In this document: positions 45,375-53,736 of the stretch, one piece after another
How the letters are laid out: each line of letters opens with the position of its first letter
Position numbering within the stretch: the first letter of the stretch is position 1
From: Bacteroidota bacterium
GTDB lineage: Bacteria; Bacteroidota; Ignavibacteria; Ignavibacteriales; Ignavibacteriaceae
Length of the DNA stretch: 53,736 bases
Assembly: GCA_021777835.1 (NCBI GenBank)
Contig: JAJYDC010000019.1
Location: 1 to 53,736 of the forward strand
Direction: 5' to 3'
Notes under the pieces: model-generated
The model's input: the letters and a program-made list of their open reading frames with translations, nothing else
Told to the model about the DNA's origin: nothing
Databases searched by the model: none
Position numbers and translations under genes: made by a program

Positions 45375-45740
45375 CTAAAATTTTAAACCTCCCTCACGTG
45401 CGCCTTCTGCTATTGCCTGTATGCGTCCGTGGTATCTGTAACCATTTCTATCAAATACTACCGATGAAATATTTTTCTCTAAAGCTTTTTTAGCAACAAA
45501 TATTCCAACAAGTTTACTTTTTTGAACTTTTCCATTAGCAGTCTTCAATTCTTCCGTCAGTTCCTTAGATAATGAAGAAGCTGATGCAATTGTATTTCCG
45601 GTAGTATCATCTATAAGCTGAGCATAAACATTCTTCATGCTTCGGTATACTGATAAACGAGGTCTTTCCGGAGTACCGGTAATTTTTTTCCGGATCTTTG
45701 TCTTTGATCGAAGTCTTGAATTTTCGTTTCTACTTATCAT
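45375..45740 (-). CDS. rplR: 50S ribosomal protein L18
   Basis: 5S rRNA-binding protein, 121 residues. Recognised from [37 protein letters not shown] and the ending [20 protein letters not shown]. Full length. Followed by the embedded tRNA-Gln gene, which is the odd feature of its context. Confidence 0.96.
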   Translation of the reverse strand: MISRNENSRLRSKTKIRKKITGTPERPRLSVYRSMKNVYAQLIDDTTGNTIASASSLSKELTEELKTANGKVQKSKLVGIFVAKKALEKNISSVVFDRNGYRYHGRIQAIAEGAREGGLKF

Positions 45741-45764
45741 CTTTTACATATTCTCCACTTAAAA

Positions 45765-46304
45765 TTATTTGCCAGCGGTCTTACCGGCTTTTCTCTGAAT
45801 AAATTCATCTGAATACTTAATGCCTTTGCCTTTGTATGGTTCAGGTTGTCTTATTGACCGAATTTTCGCTGCTACCATTCCAACGAGCTGCTTATCAATT
45901 CCCGAAACTACTACTTGAGTTTGAGTCGGGGTCTGTAATGTAATTCCATCTGGAGGCATAAAATATATTGGGTGCGAAAATCCAATGTTAATTAATAAAT
46001 TTTTGCCCTTAAGTTCTGCCCTGTAACCCACGCCAACAATATCCAAAGTCTTCTGATACGCTTTAGTGACCCCATCAACCATATTCTGAATTAAAGCTCT
46101 GGTTAAACCATGTACAGCTTTATTTTCCTTTAGGTCGTTAGGCCTTGTTACAAGAATTTCGTTATCCTTAATTTCCACTTTCATATTTTGGTGAAATTGA
46201 TTATCAAGTTCACCTTTAGGTCCTATAACTTTTAATTGATTACCATTCAATTTTACGGTAACATCTTTAGGAACTATTATCGGCTTTTTTCCAATACGTG
46301 ACAA
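45765..46304 (-). CDS. rplF: 50S ribosomal protein L6
   Basis: Large-subunit protein near the factor-binding site, 179 residues of two related domains. Recognised from MSRIGKKPIIVPKDVTVKLNG, VGVGYRAELKGKNLLINIG and the ending EPYKGKGIKYSDEFIQRKAGKT. Normal length and position. Confidence 0.97.
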   Translation of the reverse strand: MSRIGKKPIIVPKDVTVKLNGNQLKVIGPKGELDNQFHQNMKVEIKDNEILVTRPNDLKENKAVHGLTRALIQNMVDGVTKAYQKTLDIVGVGYRAELKGKNLLINIGFSHPIYFMPPDGITLQTPTQTQVVVSGIDKQLVGMVAAKIRSIRQPEPYKGKGIKYSDEFIQRKAGKTAGK

Positions 46305-46326
46305 TTTAAAACTCCATTAAATTGAT

Positions 46327-46722
46327 TTACCAAATGTAACAAACTATTTCTCCGCCAACCGACTCTCTTTTAGCTTCCTTATCGGTTAAAAGCCCTTTTG
46401 GTGTTGAGATTACCGCAACCCCAAGACCTCCCAATACTCTGGGTAGCTCATCTGAAGCTTTATATACTCTCAGCCCCGGCGAGCTAATTCTTTTCAAACC
46501 GCTAATGGCTGGTGAACCATTTCTGTATTTTAATAATACTCTCAAAATATTTTGCTTGTTGTCTTCAATAACCGAATAATCAACAATGAATTTTTGACGC
46601 TTCAAAATCTCGGCTAAACTTTTCTTCATTGTAGATGAAGGAATGTCAACTCTTATTTTTTTTGCTTTTGAAGCATTTCTAATTCTTGTCAAAAAATCTG
46701 AAATCGGATCTGTAACCGGCAT
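46327..46722 (-). CDS. rpsH: 30S ribosomal protein S8
   Basis: Small-subunit assembly protein, 131 residues. Recognised from [18 protein letters not shown] and the ending [21 protein letters not shown], closing with EIVCYIW. S8 commonly represses its own operon at the rplE translation start in other bacteria; whether that applies here cannot be seen. Confidence 0.97.
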   Translation of the reverse strand: MPVTDPISDFLTRIRNASKAKKIRVDIPSSTMKKSLAEILKRQKFIVDYSVIEDNKQNILRVLLKYRNGSPAISGLKRISSPGLRVYKASDELPRVLGGLGVAVISTPKGLLTDKEAKRESVGGEIVCYIW

Positions 46723-46734
46723 AAACTTCTCCTT

Positions 46735-47004
46735 CTACCAACTTGACTTTTTTAATCCAGGAATTTCACCCTTAAGCGCCATCTCTCGCATGACCAAACG
46801 GGAAACACCAAATTTACGATAATATGAACGAGCTCTACCGGTAAACATGCAGCGATTGTGCAACCTTACCTTTGCTGAATTCTTAGGTAATTTTTGCAGC
46901 CCAACATAATCACCTTTTTCTTTAAGTTCTTTTCTTAGCTTTGCATATTTTTCAACAAGCTTAACTCTTTTTTCTTCTCTTGCGATTAGACTTTTACGAG
47001 CCAT
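46735..47004 (-). CDS. rpsN: 30S ribosomal protein S14, zinc-free form
   Basis: Small-subunit head protein of 89 residues. It is the long, zinc-independent (C-) form: only one cysteine (in [18 protein letters not shown]) instead of the two CxxC pairs of the 61-residue zinc form. [13 protein letters not shown] opens it and GLKKSSW closes it. In standard position between rplE and rpsH. Confidence 0.96.
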   Translation of the reverse strand: MARKSLIAREEKRVKLVEKYAKLRKELKEKGDYVGLQKLPKNSAKVRLHNRCMFTGRARSYYRKFGVSRLVMREMALKGEIPGLKKSSW

Positions 47005-47015
47005 AATACTCCTAC

Positions 47016-47675
47016 TTACGCTGTTTTAATTTCTTTTTTTCTAAATGGGAACCCAAACGCTTGAAGCAATTCATATGCCTCATTGTCCGTATTTGCTGTA
47101 GTTACAAATGTAACATCCATTCCCAATACTTTAGTTATTTTATCTACATTTATTTCTGGAAAAATAATCTGTTCCTTGATACCTAATGTATAATTACCTC
47201 TGCCATCAAAAGATTTATCGGAGAGTCCTCTAAAGTCTCGAACTCTTGGAAGTGCAATATTGATAAGACGATCTAAAAATTCATACATCTTTTCTTTTCT
47301 TAACGTCACCATTGCCCCAATATTAACTCCTTCACGAAGTTTGAAATTTGAAATTGATTTCTTTGCTTTTCGAATACTAGCCTTTTGACCAGTTATCGTC
47401 TCTAATTCTTTAACGGCTTCTTCCAATATCTTTTGATCGGCTACTGCTGCGCCGACGCCCATATTTACTACAATCTTGTGAAGCTTTGGCACTTGCATAA
47501 TGCTCTTATAATTAAACTTTTTCATTAATTCTGGAACTAATTCTTTCTTATACGTGTCGGCTAAGCGTGCTTTTATGCCTGCTTCCTTTTCAACTGTCTC
47601 CTTGGATGAAGCCTTTTTACTTGACTTCGCAGGTTTTTCAACTGCCACTGTAGATTTTGTTTTCTTTTCTGCCAT
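47016..47675 (-). CDS. rplE: 50S ribosomal protein L5 with N-terminal extension
   Basis: 5S rRNA-binding protein, 219 residues against the usual 180. The core begins near residue 34 ([20 protein letters not shown]) and continues with [13 protein letters not shown] and the ending [14 protein letters not shown]. The first 33 residues are low-complexity Lys, Ala, Ser and Glu. No internal ATG, GTG or TTG near the core offers a shorter start, so the extension appears real. Its role is unknown; similar tails occur on L17 and S19 here. Confidence 0.95.
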   Translation of the reverse strand: MAEKKTKSTVAVEKPAKSSKKASSKETVEKEAGIKARLADTYKKELVPELMKKFNYKSIMQVPKLHKIVVNMGVGAAVADQKILEEAVKELETITGQKASIRKAKKSISNFKLREGVNIGAMVTLRKEKMYEFLDRLINIALPRVRDFRGLSDKSFDGRGNYTLGIKEQIIFPEINVDKITKVLGMDVTFVTTANTDNEAYELLQAFGFPFRKKEIKTA

Positions 47676-47710
47676 TTTTTATTTAGACCTTAAGTAAAAA
47701 TTTGTTAGTG

Positions 47711-48034
47711 TTAAATCATTTCTCCGCTTGCTCTACTAACGCGAGCGCGTTTCTTCTTTCCGGTTTTGTCATCCAAAATGATTTGAGATCCCAGTCTCGT
47801 TCCCACATTTGTTTTCGGGTCAACAAGCATGATATTTGACACATGAACCGGCATTTCTTTCTCGAGAATTCCGCCTTGCGGATTTGTTTGATTTGGCTTT
47901 GTATGTCTTTTTCTTACATTTATGCCTTCAACTATAACTTTAGACACTTTTGGAAATACCTTTAATACTTTGCCGGTTTTTCCTTTATTGTTGCCAGCTA
48001 TTAAAACAACATTATCATTTTTTCTAATTTTCAT
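47711..48034 (-). CDS. rplX: 50S ribosomal protein L24
   Basis: Assembly initiator of the large subunit, KOW-fold, 107 residues: MKIRKNDNVVLIAGNNKGKTG, then VEGINVRKRHTKPNQ and ISNIMLVDP-like text (HVSNIMLVDPKTN). Fifteen bases after rplN. Confidence 0.96.
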   Translation of the reverse strand: MKIRKNDNVVLIAGNNKGKTGKVLKVFPKVSKVIVEGINVRKRHTKPNQTNPQGGILEKEMPVHVSNIMLVDPKTNVGTRLGSQIILDDKTGKKKRARVSRASGEMI

Positions 48035-48049
48035 TTTATTTCCGAATTC

Positions 48050-48418
48050 TTATAATACTTCTGGTGCTAACGAAACTATTTTCATAAACTGCTTCTCTCT
48101 TAATTCACGAGCGACAGGTCCAAATATTCTGGTTCCCTTTGGTTCATTTTGTGCATTAATTAAAACGGCTGCATTTTCGTCAAATCTAATATAAGAACCA
48201 TCTTTTCGTCTAACTTCCTTTTTTGTCCTAACAATAACCGCTTTAGAAACTTCACCCTTCTTAACTGTTCCGTTTGGAATTGCCGTTTTAACTGAAACCA
48301 CAATTAAATCTCCGACACTAGCATATTGTCTTCCGCTTCCGCCTAAAACACGAATGCATCTTACCTTTTTTGCTCCGGAATTATCCGCTACTACTAAATT
48401 TGTTTCTTCTTGAACCAT
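48050..48418 (-). CDS. rplN: 50S ribosomal protein L14
   Basis: Inter-subunit bridge protein, 122 residues, recognised from [60 protein letters not shown] and the ending IVSLAPEVL. Complete and in standard order. Confidence 0.97.
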   Translation of the reverse strand: MVQEETNLVVADNSGAKKVRCIRVLGGSGRQYASVGDLIVVSVKTAIPNGTVKKGEVSKAVIVRTKKEVRRKDGSYIRFDENAAVLINAQNEPKGTRIFGPVARELREKQFMKIVSLAPEVL

Positions 48419-48439
48419 AACAACCTTCTCCTTACTTTA

Positions 48440-48697
48440 CTACTTGGCTTTTACTACAATTTCTACCAAACGCCATCTTTTCTTCAGGCTTAAAGGACGC
48501 GTTTCCATTATTTTCACCTTATCTCCTACATTGCATTCGTTTTTCTCGTCATGAGCCATCAATTTAGTCGTTTTCTTAAAATATTTTTTATATATAGGAT
48601 GAGGAACTTTCCTTTCAATTGCAACAGTTATTGTTTTTTCCATCCTGTTACTAACAACTACACCAATTCTAGTCTTTCTAAGCGCACGCTGTTCCAT
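48440..48697 (-). CDS. rpsQ: 30S ribosomal protein S17
   Basis: 16S rRNA-binding OB-fold protein, 85 residues: [21 protein letters not shown] and [24 protein letters not shown]. Two bases after rpmC, suggesting tight translational coupling. Confidence 0.96.
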   Translation of the reverse strand: MEQRALRKTRIGVVVSNRMEKTITVAIERKVPHPIYKKYFKKTTKLMAHDEKNECNVGDKVKIMETRPLSLKKRWRLVEIVVKAK

Positions 48698-48699
48698 AT

Positions 48700-48936
48700 T
48701 TAAGCCTTAACTCCTTCTTGATTTTCTTTCTTCGTTGCGGCTATATTTGCAAGTTCTCTATCTCTTAGAATTGTCTTTAATTTTGCGAGATCCTTTTTAA
48801 CCAGCCTTAGCTTAGAAGTATTTGTTAGTTGCTTAAGCTGATGAGCAAATCGCAAGTCAACTAATTCCTTCTTTTGAAGATCAATTTGTTTAATTAATTC
48901 ATCATCTTTCATTTCGCGTATTTCATGAATTTTCAT
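48700..48936 (-). CDS. rpmC: 50S ribosomal protein L29
   Basis: Small helical protein near the tunnel exit, 78 residues; [18 protein letters not shown] and [18 protein letters not shown] are diagnostic. The last ten residues ([10 protein letters not shown]) extend slightly past the usual end. Located between rplP and rpsQ. Confidence 0.95.
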   Translation of the reverse strand: MKIHEIREMKDDELIKQIDLQKKELVDLRFAHQLKQLTNTSKLRLVKKDLAKLKTILRDRELANIAATKKENQEGVKA

Positions 48937-48953
48937 TTTTTAATACCTTAGAA

Positions 48954-49370
48954 TTATTCAAAGTCTGGTCTAACCACAACTTTTGTTTTAATTGGTAATT
49001 TATAAGCACAAGTTTTTAATGCATCATGTGCAATTTCTTTTGTAACTCCGGATACCTCAAACAACACTCTGCCCGGCTTTACAACAGCCACCCAGAACTC
49101 TGGTGCTCCCTTGCCTTTACCCATTCTAGTTTCAAGTGGTTTTTTAGAGACTGGCTTATCTGGGAAAATTCTTATCCATACTTTGCCATCTCTCTTCATT
49201 TTTCTTGAAAGAGCAACTCTGCACGCCTCTATCTGACGGCTCGTAATCCAATGTGGTTCTAAAGCTTTCAAACCAAAATCTCCGAAAGAAATCGTGCTTC
49301 CACGTTTAGCTTTTCCAGCTCTTCTTCCTCTCTGTGATTTTCTATATTTTACTCTTTTCGGCATTAACAT
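48954..49370 (-). CDS. rplP: 50S ribosomal protein L16
   Basis: Large-subunit protein near the A-site and tRNA elbow, 138 residues: [40 protein letters not shown] and [17 protein letters not shown]. The first ATG is kept because GGGAG lies nine bases upstream and most L16 proteins begin with three residues before PKR. Confidence 0.97.
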   Translation of the reverse strand: MLMPKRVKYRKSQRGRRAGKAKRGSTISFGDFGLKALEPHWITSRQIEACRVALSRKMKRDGKVWIRIFPDKPVSKKPLETRMGKGKGAPEFWVAVVKPGRVLFEVSGVTKEIAHDALKTCAYKLPIKTKVVVRPDFE

Positions 49371-49391
49371 GATTAAAAACTCCCGGCTATA

Positions 49392-50033
49392 TTATTCTGT
49401 GACTCTTTTTCCTAAAATTTCTCCGTGACAAATCCAAACTTTTATTCCTATCGAACCATAAATTGTCTCGGCTCTTCCATTCGCATAATCAATGTTGGCT
49501 CTTAAAGTATGCAATGGAATTCTTCCTTCTTTATACTGTTCTGTACGTGCCATTTCTGCTCCGCCTAATCGGCCTGCACACATAATCCTTATTCCTTCTG
49601 CACCCATTCTCATTGCGGCCGTTATTGCCATCTTCATCGCTCTTCTAAAAGAAACTCTTCCGGCTAATTGGCTTGCAATGTTTTCAGCAACAAGATATGC
49701 ATCCAACTCTGGTCTCTTTATCTCTGAAATTTGAACTTTCACTTCTCTATCTGTAACTTGCTTTAGCTCTTGTTCAAGTTGCGTAATTTCCTTACCGCTT
49801 TTCCCGATTACTACACCCGGCCTAGATGTGTATATTGTCAATATTACATTCTTTGATGTTCTGTCAATTACAATTCTTGAGATGCCTGCTTTCTTTAGCC
49901 TGTTTCTAACATAATTTCGAAGCTTCTGATCTTCTTTTAGTTTAGCAGCATAACTTTTATTTTCATACCAATTAGAGTCCCAGCCTCTAATAATTCCAAC
50001 TCTTAAACCTATAGGGTTTGCTTTCTGTCCCAA
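49392..50033 (-). CDS. rpsC: 30S ribosomal protein S3
   Basis: mRNA-entry helicase protein, 213 residues. KH domain motif [10 protein letters not shown]-like ([20 protein letters not shown]), start [20 protein letters not shown], and [21 protein letters not shown]. Normal length; no C-terminal extension. Confidence 0.97.
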   Translation of the reverse strand: MGQKANPIGLRVGIIRGWDSNWYENKSYAAKLKEDQKLRNYVRNRLKKAGISRIVIDRTSKNVILTIYTSRPGVVIGKSGKEITQLEQELKQVTDREVKVQISEIKRPELDAYLVAENIASQLAGRVSFRRAMKMAITAAMRMGAEGIRIMCAGRLGGAEMARTEQYKEGRIPLHTLRANIDYANGRAETIYGSIGIKVWICHGEILGKRVTE

Positions 50034-50052
50034 AAAAATATCCTCCTAAAAT

Positions 50053-50397
50053 TTATGCTTTTGTTGCCACGACAATTGTTAAATGACAAGATCTTTTCCT
50101 AATCTTATACGCCCGTCCCATTGGAGCAGGTGAAATTCTTTTTAATGTTGGACCTTGATCCACAAAAGCTTCTTTTACTATTAACTCGTTAGGCTCTAAC
50201 CGCGTCGCATCGTCCTTGTTCATAAGATTCGCAACCGCTGATCTTAAAACCTTTTCAGCATCCTTAGATGCATGTTTTGAGTGAAAATGTAACGTCTCAA
50301 TTGCCTTATCAACGGACATTCCTCGGATAAGGTCGATTACCAATCTCATCTTTCTCGGTGATGAACCAATATATCTATGTACAGCTCTTGCTTCCAT
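50053..50397 (-). CDS. rplV: 50S ribosomal protein L22
   Basis: Lines the exit tunnel, 114 residues; RYIGSSPRKMRLVIDLIRGM and the tunnel hairpin DQGPTLKRISPAPMGRAYKI, closing HLTIVVATKA. Normal. Confidence 0.96.
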   Translation of the reverse strand: MEARAVHRYIGSSPRKMRLVIDLIRGMSVDKAIETLHFHSKHASKDAEKVLRSAVANLMNKDDATRLEPNELIVKEAFVDQGPTLKRISPAPMGRAYKIRKRSCHLTIVVATKA

Positions 50398-50420
50398 TAT
50401 AATAAATATCCTTCGCTAAA

Positions 50421-50735
50421 TTATTTTGCTGGCGCCGGTGTCGGTGCTGGTACTGGCTTTGAAGCCTTTTCAGCTTTAGTGCCAGAATGACCTCTAAAAA
50501 TTCTCGTTGGCGAAAATTCGCCTAACTTATGTCCTACCATATTTTCAGTGATATACACTGGTATCATTTTATTACCATTATGCACAGCAATCGTATGTCC
50601 CACAAAATTAGGCGTTATTGTGGATGAACGCGACCATGTTTTGATAATCTTTTTCTGATTTGTCCTGTTTAGTTGATCAATTTTAAAAGCTAATTTGATA
50701 TCAACAAAAGGTCCTTTTTTCACCGATCTTGGCAT
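50421..50735 (-). CDS. rpsS: 30S ribosomal protein S19 with Pro/Ala-rich C-terminal tail
   Basis: Small-subunit head protein, 104 residues; [38 protein letters not shown] and [14 protein letters not shown] are diagnostic. The last 18 residues ([18 protein letters not shown]) are a proline/alanine tail beyond the normal end, possibly flexible. Otherwise standard. Confidence 0.96.
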   Translation of the reverse strand: MPRSVKKGPFVDIKLAFKIDQLNRTNQKKIIKTWSRSSTITPNFVGHTIAVHNGNKMIPVYITENMVGHKLGEFSPTRIFRGHSGTKAEKASKPVPAPTPAPAK

Positions 50736-50750
50736 ATTAATCTCTAAAAA

Positions 50751-51575
50751 TTATTTTCGTCTTTTAATAATGAACTTGTTTGATTCTTTTTTATGTTTTC
50801 TGGTCTTCAATCCTTTTGCCTTTTGACCCCATGGAGAAACAGGATGGCCGCCACCAGACGTCTTTCCCTCTCCACCACCCATTGGGTGATCAACAGGATT
50901 CATTGCCACGCCTCTTACATGCGGACGAATTCCTTTCCATCGCGATCTTCCGGCTTTTCCCAAACTAATATTTTCTTGTTCAGCATTACCGACCGTTCCA
51001 TATGTCGCCATACATTCCAACCTAATAAGCTTAACTTCGCCTGAAGGCATTTTCAATTGAGCAAAGCCACCTTCCTTCGCCATTACTTGAAGAGCTGAAC
51101 CTGCACTTCTGCCTAATTGACCACCCTTACCAGGTTTAATTTCAACGTTGTGAACAAAACTTCCTAACGGCATATCCTTTAATGGAAGAGAATTCCCTAT
51201 GTTTATATCACTACCTGATCCTGAAACTATCTTGTCGCCAACCTTCAAGCCATTAGGTGCAATTATGTATCTCTTAGCTCCGTCTGCATAATGCAGCAAT
51301 GCAATTCTTGATGTTCTATTCGGATCATATTCTATCGAAAATACTTTCGCAGGAATGCCTATTTTGTCGCGCTTAAAATCAATTATTCGATATTGACGCT
51401 TGTGCCCGCCTCCAATATGCCTAGCTGTAACACGACCATGATTATTTCTGCCACCGCTTCTCTTAATAACACCGAGTAATGATTTTTCCGGTGATGTTTT
51501 AGTAATTTCATCAAAAGATGAGGTCGATTTAAATCTTGTACCAGGAGTTATCGGTTTTGATTTAATTATTGCCAT
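50751..51575 (-). CDS. rplB: 50S ribosomal protein L2
   Basis: Essential for peptidyl transfer and subunit association, 274 residues. The end [20 protein letters not shown] and the [21 protein letters not shown] region with the functional histidine are intact. Normal length and position. Confidence 0.97.
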   Translation of the reverse strand: MAIIKSKPITPGTRFKSTSSFDEITKTSPEKSLLGVIKRSGGRNNHGRVTARHIGGGHKRQYRIIDFKRDKIGIPAKVFSIEYDPNRTSRIALLHYADGAKRYIIAPNGLKVGDKIVSGSGSDINIGNSLPLKDMPLGSFVHNVEIKPGKGGQLGRSAGSALQVMAKEGGFAQLKMPSGEVKLIRLECMATYGTVGNAEQENISLGKAGRSRWKGIRPHVRGVAMNPVDHPMGGGEGKTSGGGHPVSPWGQKAKGLKTRKHKKESNKFIIKRRK

Positions 51576-51595
51576 TAGTTTGCCTTATTCAATCT

Positions 51596-51889
51596 CTATA
51601 CTTGTTCAAATAATTCAATTTTTTCGCCCTCTTTTAGGGTAATTATTGCTTTCTTAAATTTTGCAGTTCTACCGGTAAATCTTCCGCTCTTTCTAAATTG
51701 AGTCTTAATTTTACCCGGATGGTTAATTGTCCTTACATTAACAACATGTACCTCAAATCGTTTTTCAATTGCTTTTGCTATTTCAATTTTATTCGCCGAA
51801 GGACTAACCAAAAAACCATACTTTCCTTTATCTGCTGCAAGATTAGTCATTTTTTCAGTAATCATAGGAGATATTAAAACATCTTGCAT
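51596..51889 (-). CDS. rplW: 50S ribosomal protein L23
   Basis: Docking site for trigger factor and signal recognition particle at the tunnel exit, 97 residues: LISPMITEKMTNLAADKGKYG, and VVNVRTINHPGKIKTQFRKSG. One base separates it from the rplD stop. Confidence 0.95.
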   Translation of the reverse strand: MQDVLISPMITEKMTNLAADKGKYGFLVSPSANKIEIAKAIEKRFEVHVVNVRTINHPGKIKTQFRKSGRFTGRTAKFKKAIITLKEGEKIELFEQV

Positions 51890-51890
51890 A

Positions 51891-52538
51891 TTAATTTACC
51901 GCCTCTTCTTTTTTTACAAACGCTTTACTAATCTTTTCTACTGCGCTTTTTTGTAAAATTAAAACTTGATTATTAAGAATATCATACGTCGATACTTTTT
52001 CTGCTTCTAGAATTTTAACCTTTGGAATATTTCTTCCTGATCTGTACACCGTATCATTATTTCCGTTTGTTAACAATAATACCTTCTTACCATTCACCTT
52101 TAAAGCTGAAAGAATATCCCTAAAATTCTTTGTCTTTGGGCTTTCAAATGAAAAATCTTCGACCAAAATAACCTGATTATCTTTTACCTTATAACTCAAA
52201 GCCGATTTTCTTGCTAGCTTTTTAATTTTCTTAGGAAGATCCTCTCTGTAGTCTCTTGGACGAGGTCCAAATATTGTTCCGCCGCCTACCCAAAGTGGAG
52301 ATCTTGTTGTTCCGGCGCGAGCCCCTCCTCTTCCCTTTTGCTTCCATGGCTTTTTACCGCCGCCTCTTACTTCGCCTCTTTCTTTTGCTTTAGATGTACC
52401 TTGCCTTTGATTTGCAAGATATGATTTAACAGCTAGATATATAGCGTGATCGTTTGGTTCAAAACCAAAAATATCATCCGCTAAATCCATTTTTTCGCTG
52501 GAAAGAGTTCCATCAATTTTATAAATATCTAATATCAT
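51891..52538 (-). CDS. rplD: 50S ribosomal protein L4
   Basis: Tunnel-wall protein, 215 residues; the basic loop KKPWKQKGRGGARAGTTRSP and VGGGTIFGPRPRDY are diagnostic. L4 also acts as repressor of the S10 operon in some bacteria; a hairpin lies upstream of rpsJ here, but no proof of such control. Thirteen residues before the stop are Lys/Ala/Val-rich (SKAFVKKEEAVN). Confidence 0.96.
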   Translation of the reverse strand: MILDIYKIDGTLSSEKMDLADDIFGFEPNDHAIYLAVKSYLANQRQGTSKAKERGEVRGGGKKPWKQKGRGGARAGTTRSPLWVGGGTIFGPRPRDYREDLPKKIKKLARKSALSYKVKDNQVILVEDFSFESPKTKNFRDILSALKVNGKKVLLLTNGNNDTVYRSGRNIPKVKILEAEKVSTYDILNNQVLILQKSAVEKISKAFVKKEEAVN

Positions 52539-52550
52539 TTTATTACCGAA

Positions 52551-53171
52551 TTACTTCTTTATTAATTCAACATAGGAATTAATGGAACCCGGAACGGCTC
52601 CTTTAACTATAATTAAATTTTGTTCTAATAAAACTTTTATAACTTTTAAATTTGAAACAGTCACAGTATCATATCCCATTCTGCCAGCCATCCTTTGACC
52701 CTTGAATACTCTTGAAGGATATGAGCTAGCGCCAATTGATCCCGGAGCTCTTAAACGGTCACTTTGTCCGTGAGTTGTACCGCCTACTCCGCCAAATCCA
52801 TGACGTCTCATAACACCTTGAAAGCCTTTGCCTTTGCTCTTTCCCTTAACCTTTATCTTTTCACCTTCAGCAAATAAATCAACTCTAATCTCATCACCTA
52901 TTTTAAATTCAGAACCGGAAAAATTAAATTCCTTCAAAACTTTACTCGGTGCTAGATTATTTTTCTTAAAGTGTCCACTTAATGCTTTCGTAGTATTCTT
53001 TTCTTTTCTTTCACCAAACCCGAGCTGAAGAGCTTCGTAGCCGTCTTTCTCTTTCGTGCGAATTGCAACGACCTTGCAAGGGCCAGCCTCTATCACGGTG
53101 ACAGGCACAATTTCGCCCTCAGCATTAAAAACTGTTGACATTCCGATTTTCTTTCCTATAATACCTGACAT
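52551..53171 (-). CDS. rplC: 50S ribosomal protein L3
   Basis: Early-assembly large-subunit protein, 206 residues from the start [21 protein letters not shown] start at the ATG at 53171: GGGAG is five bases upstream and the family begins here. The frame from 53189 would add MNLGAK, overlap the rpsJ stop codon and bury the ribosome binding site. The hallmark loop [21 protein letters not shown] and the end are intact. Confidence 0.95.
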   Translation of the reverse strand: MSGIIGKKIGMSTVFNAEGEIVPVTVIEAGPCKVVAIRTKEKDGYEALQLGFGERKEKNTTKALSGHFKKNNLAPSKVLKEFNFSGSEFKIGDEIRVDLFAEGEKIKVKGKSKGKGFQGVMRRHGFGGVGGTTHGQSDRLRAPGSIGASSYPSRVFKGQRMAGRMGYDTVTVSNLKVIKVLLEQNLIIVKGAVPGSINSYVELIKK

Positions 53172-53176
53172 CTTGG

Positions 53177-53181
53177 CTCCC
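53177..53181 (-). promoter_or_regulatory. ribosome binding site that fixes the rplC start
   Basis: The minus strand reads GGGAG, five bases before the ATG at 53171. It supports the shorter L3 start over the upstream ATG at 53189. Confidence 0.75.
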
Positions 53182-53188
53182 AAATTCA

Positions 53189-53497
53189 TTAAAGCTTAAT
53201 CTCTATATCTACACCCGCCGGTATATCTAATTTGCTTAGAGAATCGACGGTTTTATTATTTGAATTATGTATATCAATTATCCTCTTGTGCGCTCTTGTT
53301 TCAAATTGCTCCCGCGACTTTTTGTCAACGTGCGGCGATCTTAAAACAGTGTAGACAGTTCTTCTTGTAGGAAGCGGTATCGGTCCGGAAACTACTGCAC
53401 CCGTGCTTCTAACAGTTTTTATAATCTTTTCGGTAGACTTGTCTATCAAAATATGATCGTATGATTTTAATTTAATTCTAATCTTTTGACCTGGCAC
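53189..53497 (-). CDS. rpsJ: 30S ribosomal protein S10
   Basis: Small-subunit head protein and transcription elongation (NusE) factor, 102 residues: [43 protein letters not shown] and [16 protein letters not shown]. First gene of the S10 operon, downstream of tuf with a hairpin in the 68-base gap. Confidence 0.97.
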   Translation of the reverse strand: MPGQKIRIKLKSYDHILIDKSTEKIIKTVRSTGAVVSGPIPLPTRRTVYTVLRSPHVDKKSREQFETRAHKRIIDIHNSNNKTVDSLSKLDIPAGVDIEIKL

Positions 53498-53524
53498 TTA
53501 AGAACTCCTTTTGATTTTTAGACA

Positions 53525-53552
53525 CGAAAAGGGAGCTTCTACTCCCTTCTCG
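53525..53552 (-). terminator. hairpin between tuf and rpsJ, weak terminator or attenuator
   Basis: On the minus strand AAGGGAG pairs with CTCCCTT (arms 53548-53542 and 53535-53529) around a six-base loop, followed by only four T's including the stem end. The stem is perfect but the T-run is short, so partial read-through from tuf into the ribosomal operon is likely. It sits 31 bases before the rpsJ ATG, near a place where S10-leader control is known in other bacteria. Confidence 0.55.
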
Positions 53553-53565
53553 GCTTAAATATATT

Positions 53566-53736
53566 TTATTCTAATATTTTTGTAACTATTCCGGCACCTA
53601 CGGTTCTTCCGCCTTCACGAATTGCAAATCTTAGTCCCTCTTCCATTGCTATTTCGCCAATCAACTCAACAGAAAGATTTACTTTATCACCAGGCATAAC
53701 CATCTCTGTACCAGAAGGAAGTGTTGCAACTCCCGT
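53566..53736 (-). CDS. tuf: elongation factor Tu, 3' end (partial)
   Basis: The last 56 residues of EF-Tu, domain 3, running off the right edge. They read [20 protein letters not shown], then [20 protein letters not shown], closing [11 protein letters not shown] with a TAA, and are diagnostic. Same direction as, and directly upstream of, rpsJ: the common str-S10 arrangement. Confidence 0.97.
   Translation of the reverse strand, partial: TGVATLPSGTEMVMPGDKVNLSVELIGEIAMEEGLRFAIREGGRTVGAGIVTKILE

Noticed and set aside
1-53736. Insertion sequences, prophage, CRISPR array, toxin-antitoxin or defence genes
   Set aside because: No transposase, integrase, phage, Cas, or restriction-like motif was recognised in any gene, and no regularly spaced repeat-spacer array; the 11-bp array has no spacers.

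Overview
The window is AT-rich, densely coding bacterial DNA. It most resembles the Bacteroidota/Chlorobiota side of the tree, and an Ignavibacteria-like lineage is my best guess. Four things point that way: a short primary sigma factor without region 1.1 that starts almost directly at region 1.2; a full S10-spc-alpha ribosomal operon without adk between secY and map; at least two plausible promoters of the TTTG-N19-TAnnTTTG kind used by such sigma factors; and families common there (DUF4286, DUF6483-like, DUF6600-like lipoprotein, LolA-like proteins, a NrdJ about 1,200 residues long). Unlike many Bacteroidetes, clear Shine-Dalgarno sequences are present and settle several start codons. No phage, insertion sequence, CRISPR array or plasmid function was seen.

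Layout. Positions 1-3.0 kb: end of an unknown plus-strand gene, then a GMP reductase/IMP dehydrogenase family enzyme and oligoendopeptidase F on the minus strand. 3.1-7.5 kb: a MacAB/LolCDE-type ABC export operon (adaptor, ATPase, two permeases). 7.5-17.8 kb: a loosely packed envelope and housekeeping section (small membrane protein, LolA-like protein, CDF-like membrane protein, M1 aminopeptidase with HEAT-like repeats, DUF4286, WRPY-rich lipoprotein, DipZ-like thioredoxin, DUF6483-like protein, AcuI-type reductase). It has two gene-poor stretches: 12.6-13.0 kb holds a candidate small RNA with its own promoter and terminator, and 15.2-16.0 kb holds two kinds of direct repeat. 18.0-24.9 kb: plus-strand genes gatB, lepB, an active/inactive pair of M16 peptidases, fabF and a YbjQ protein. 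24.9-27.4 kb: an ABC-2 exporter with a LolA-like periplasmic protein. 27.9-31.5 kb: the B12-dependent ribonucleotide reductase nrdJ, closed by a strong terminator. 31.6-38.5 kb: MFS transporter, NlpC/P60 lipoprotein, primary sigma factor, phosphopentomutase, a GAF protein with a ruined GGDEF site, and the GTPase EngB.

38.5-53.7 kb: one unbroken minus-strand ribosomal block. It reads tuf (3' end), rpsJ, rplC, rplD, rplW, rplB, rpsS, rplV, rpsC, rplP, rpmC, rpsQ, rplN, rplX, rplE, rpsN, rpsH, rplF, rplR, tRNA-Gln, rpsE, rpmD, rplO, secY, map, infA, rpmJ, rpsM, rpsK, rpsD, rpoA, rplQ, and ends in a strong terminator whose T-run nearly touches the engB start codon. A tRNA-Gln(UUG) gene sits inside the spc part between rplR and rpsE, which is the most unusual arrangement in the block.

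Most of the window is ordinary chromosome. The parts most worth a second look are the candidate small RNA at 12.9 kb, the exact 11-bp repeat array at 15.7 kb, the tRNA embedded in the ribosomal operon, and the engB/terminator junction. I found no convincing new multi-gene system.
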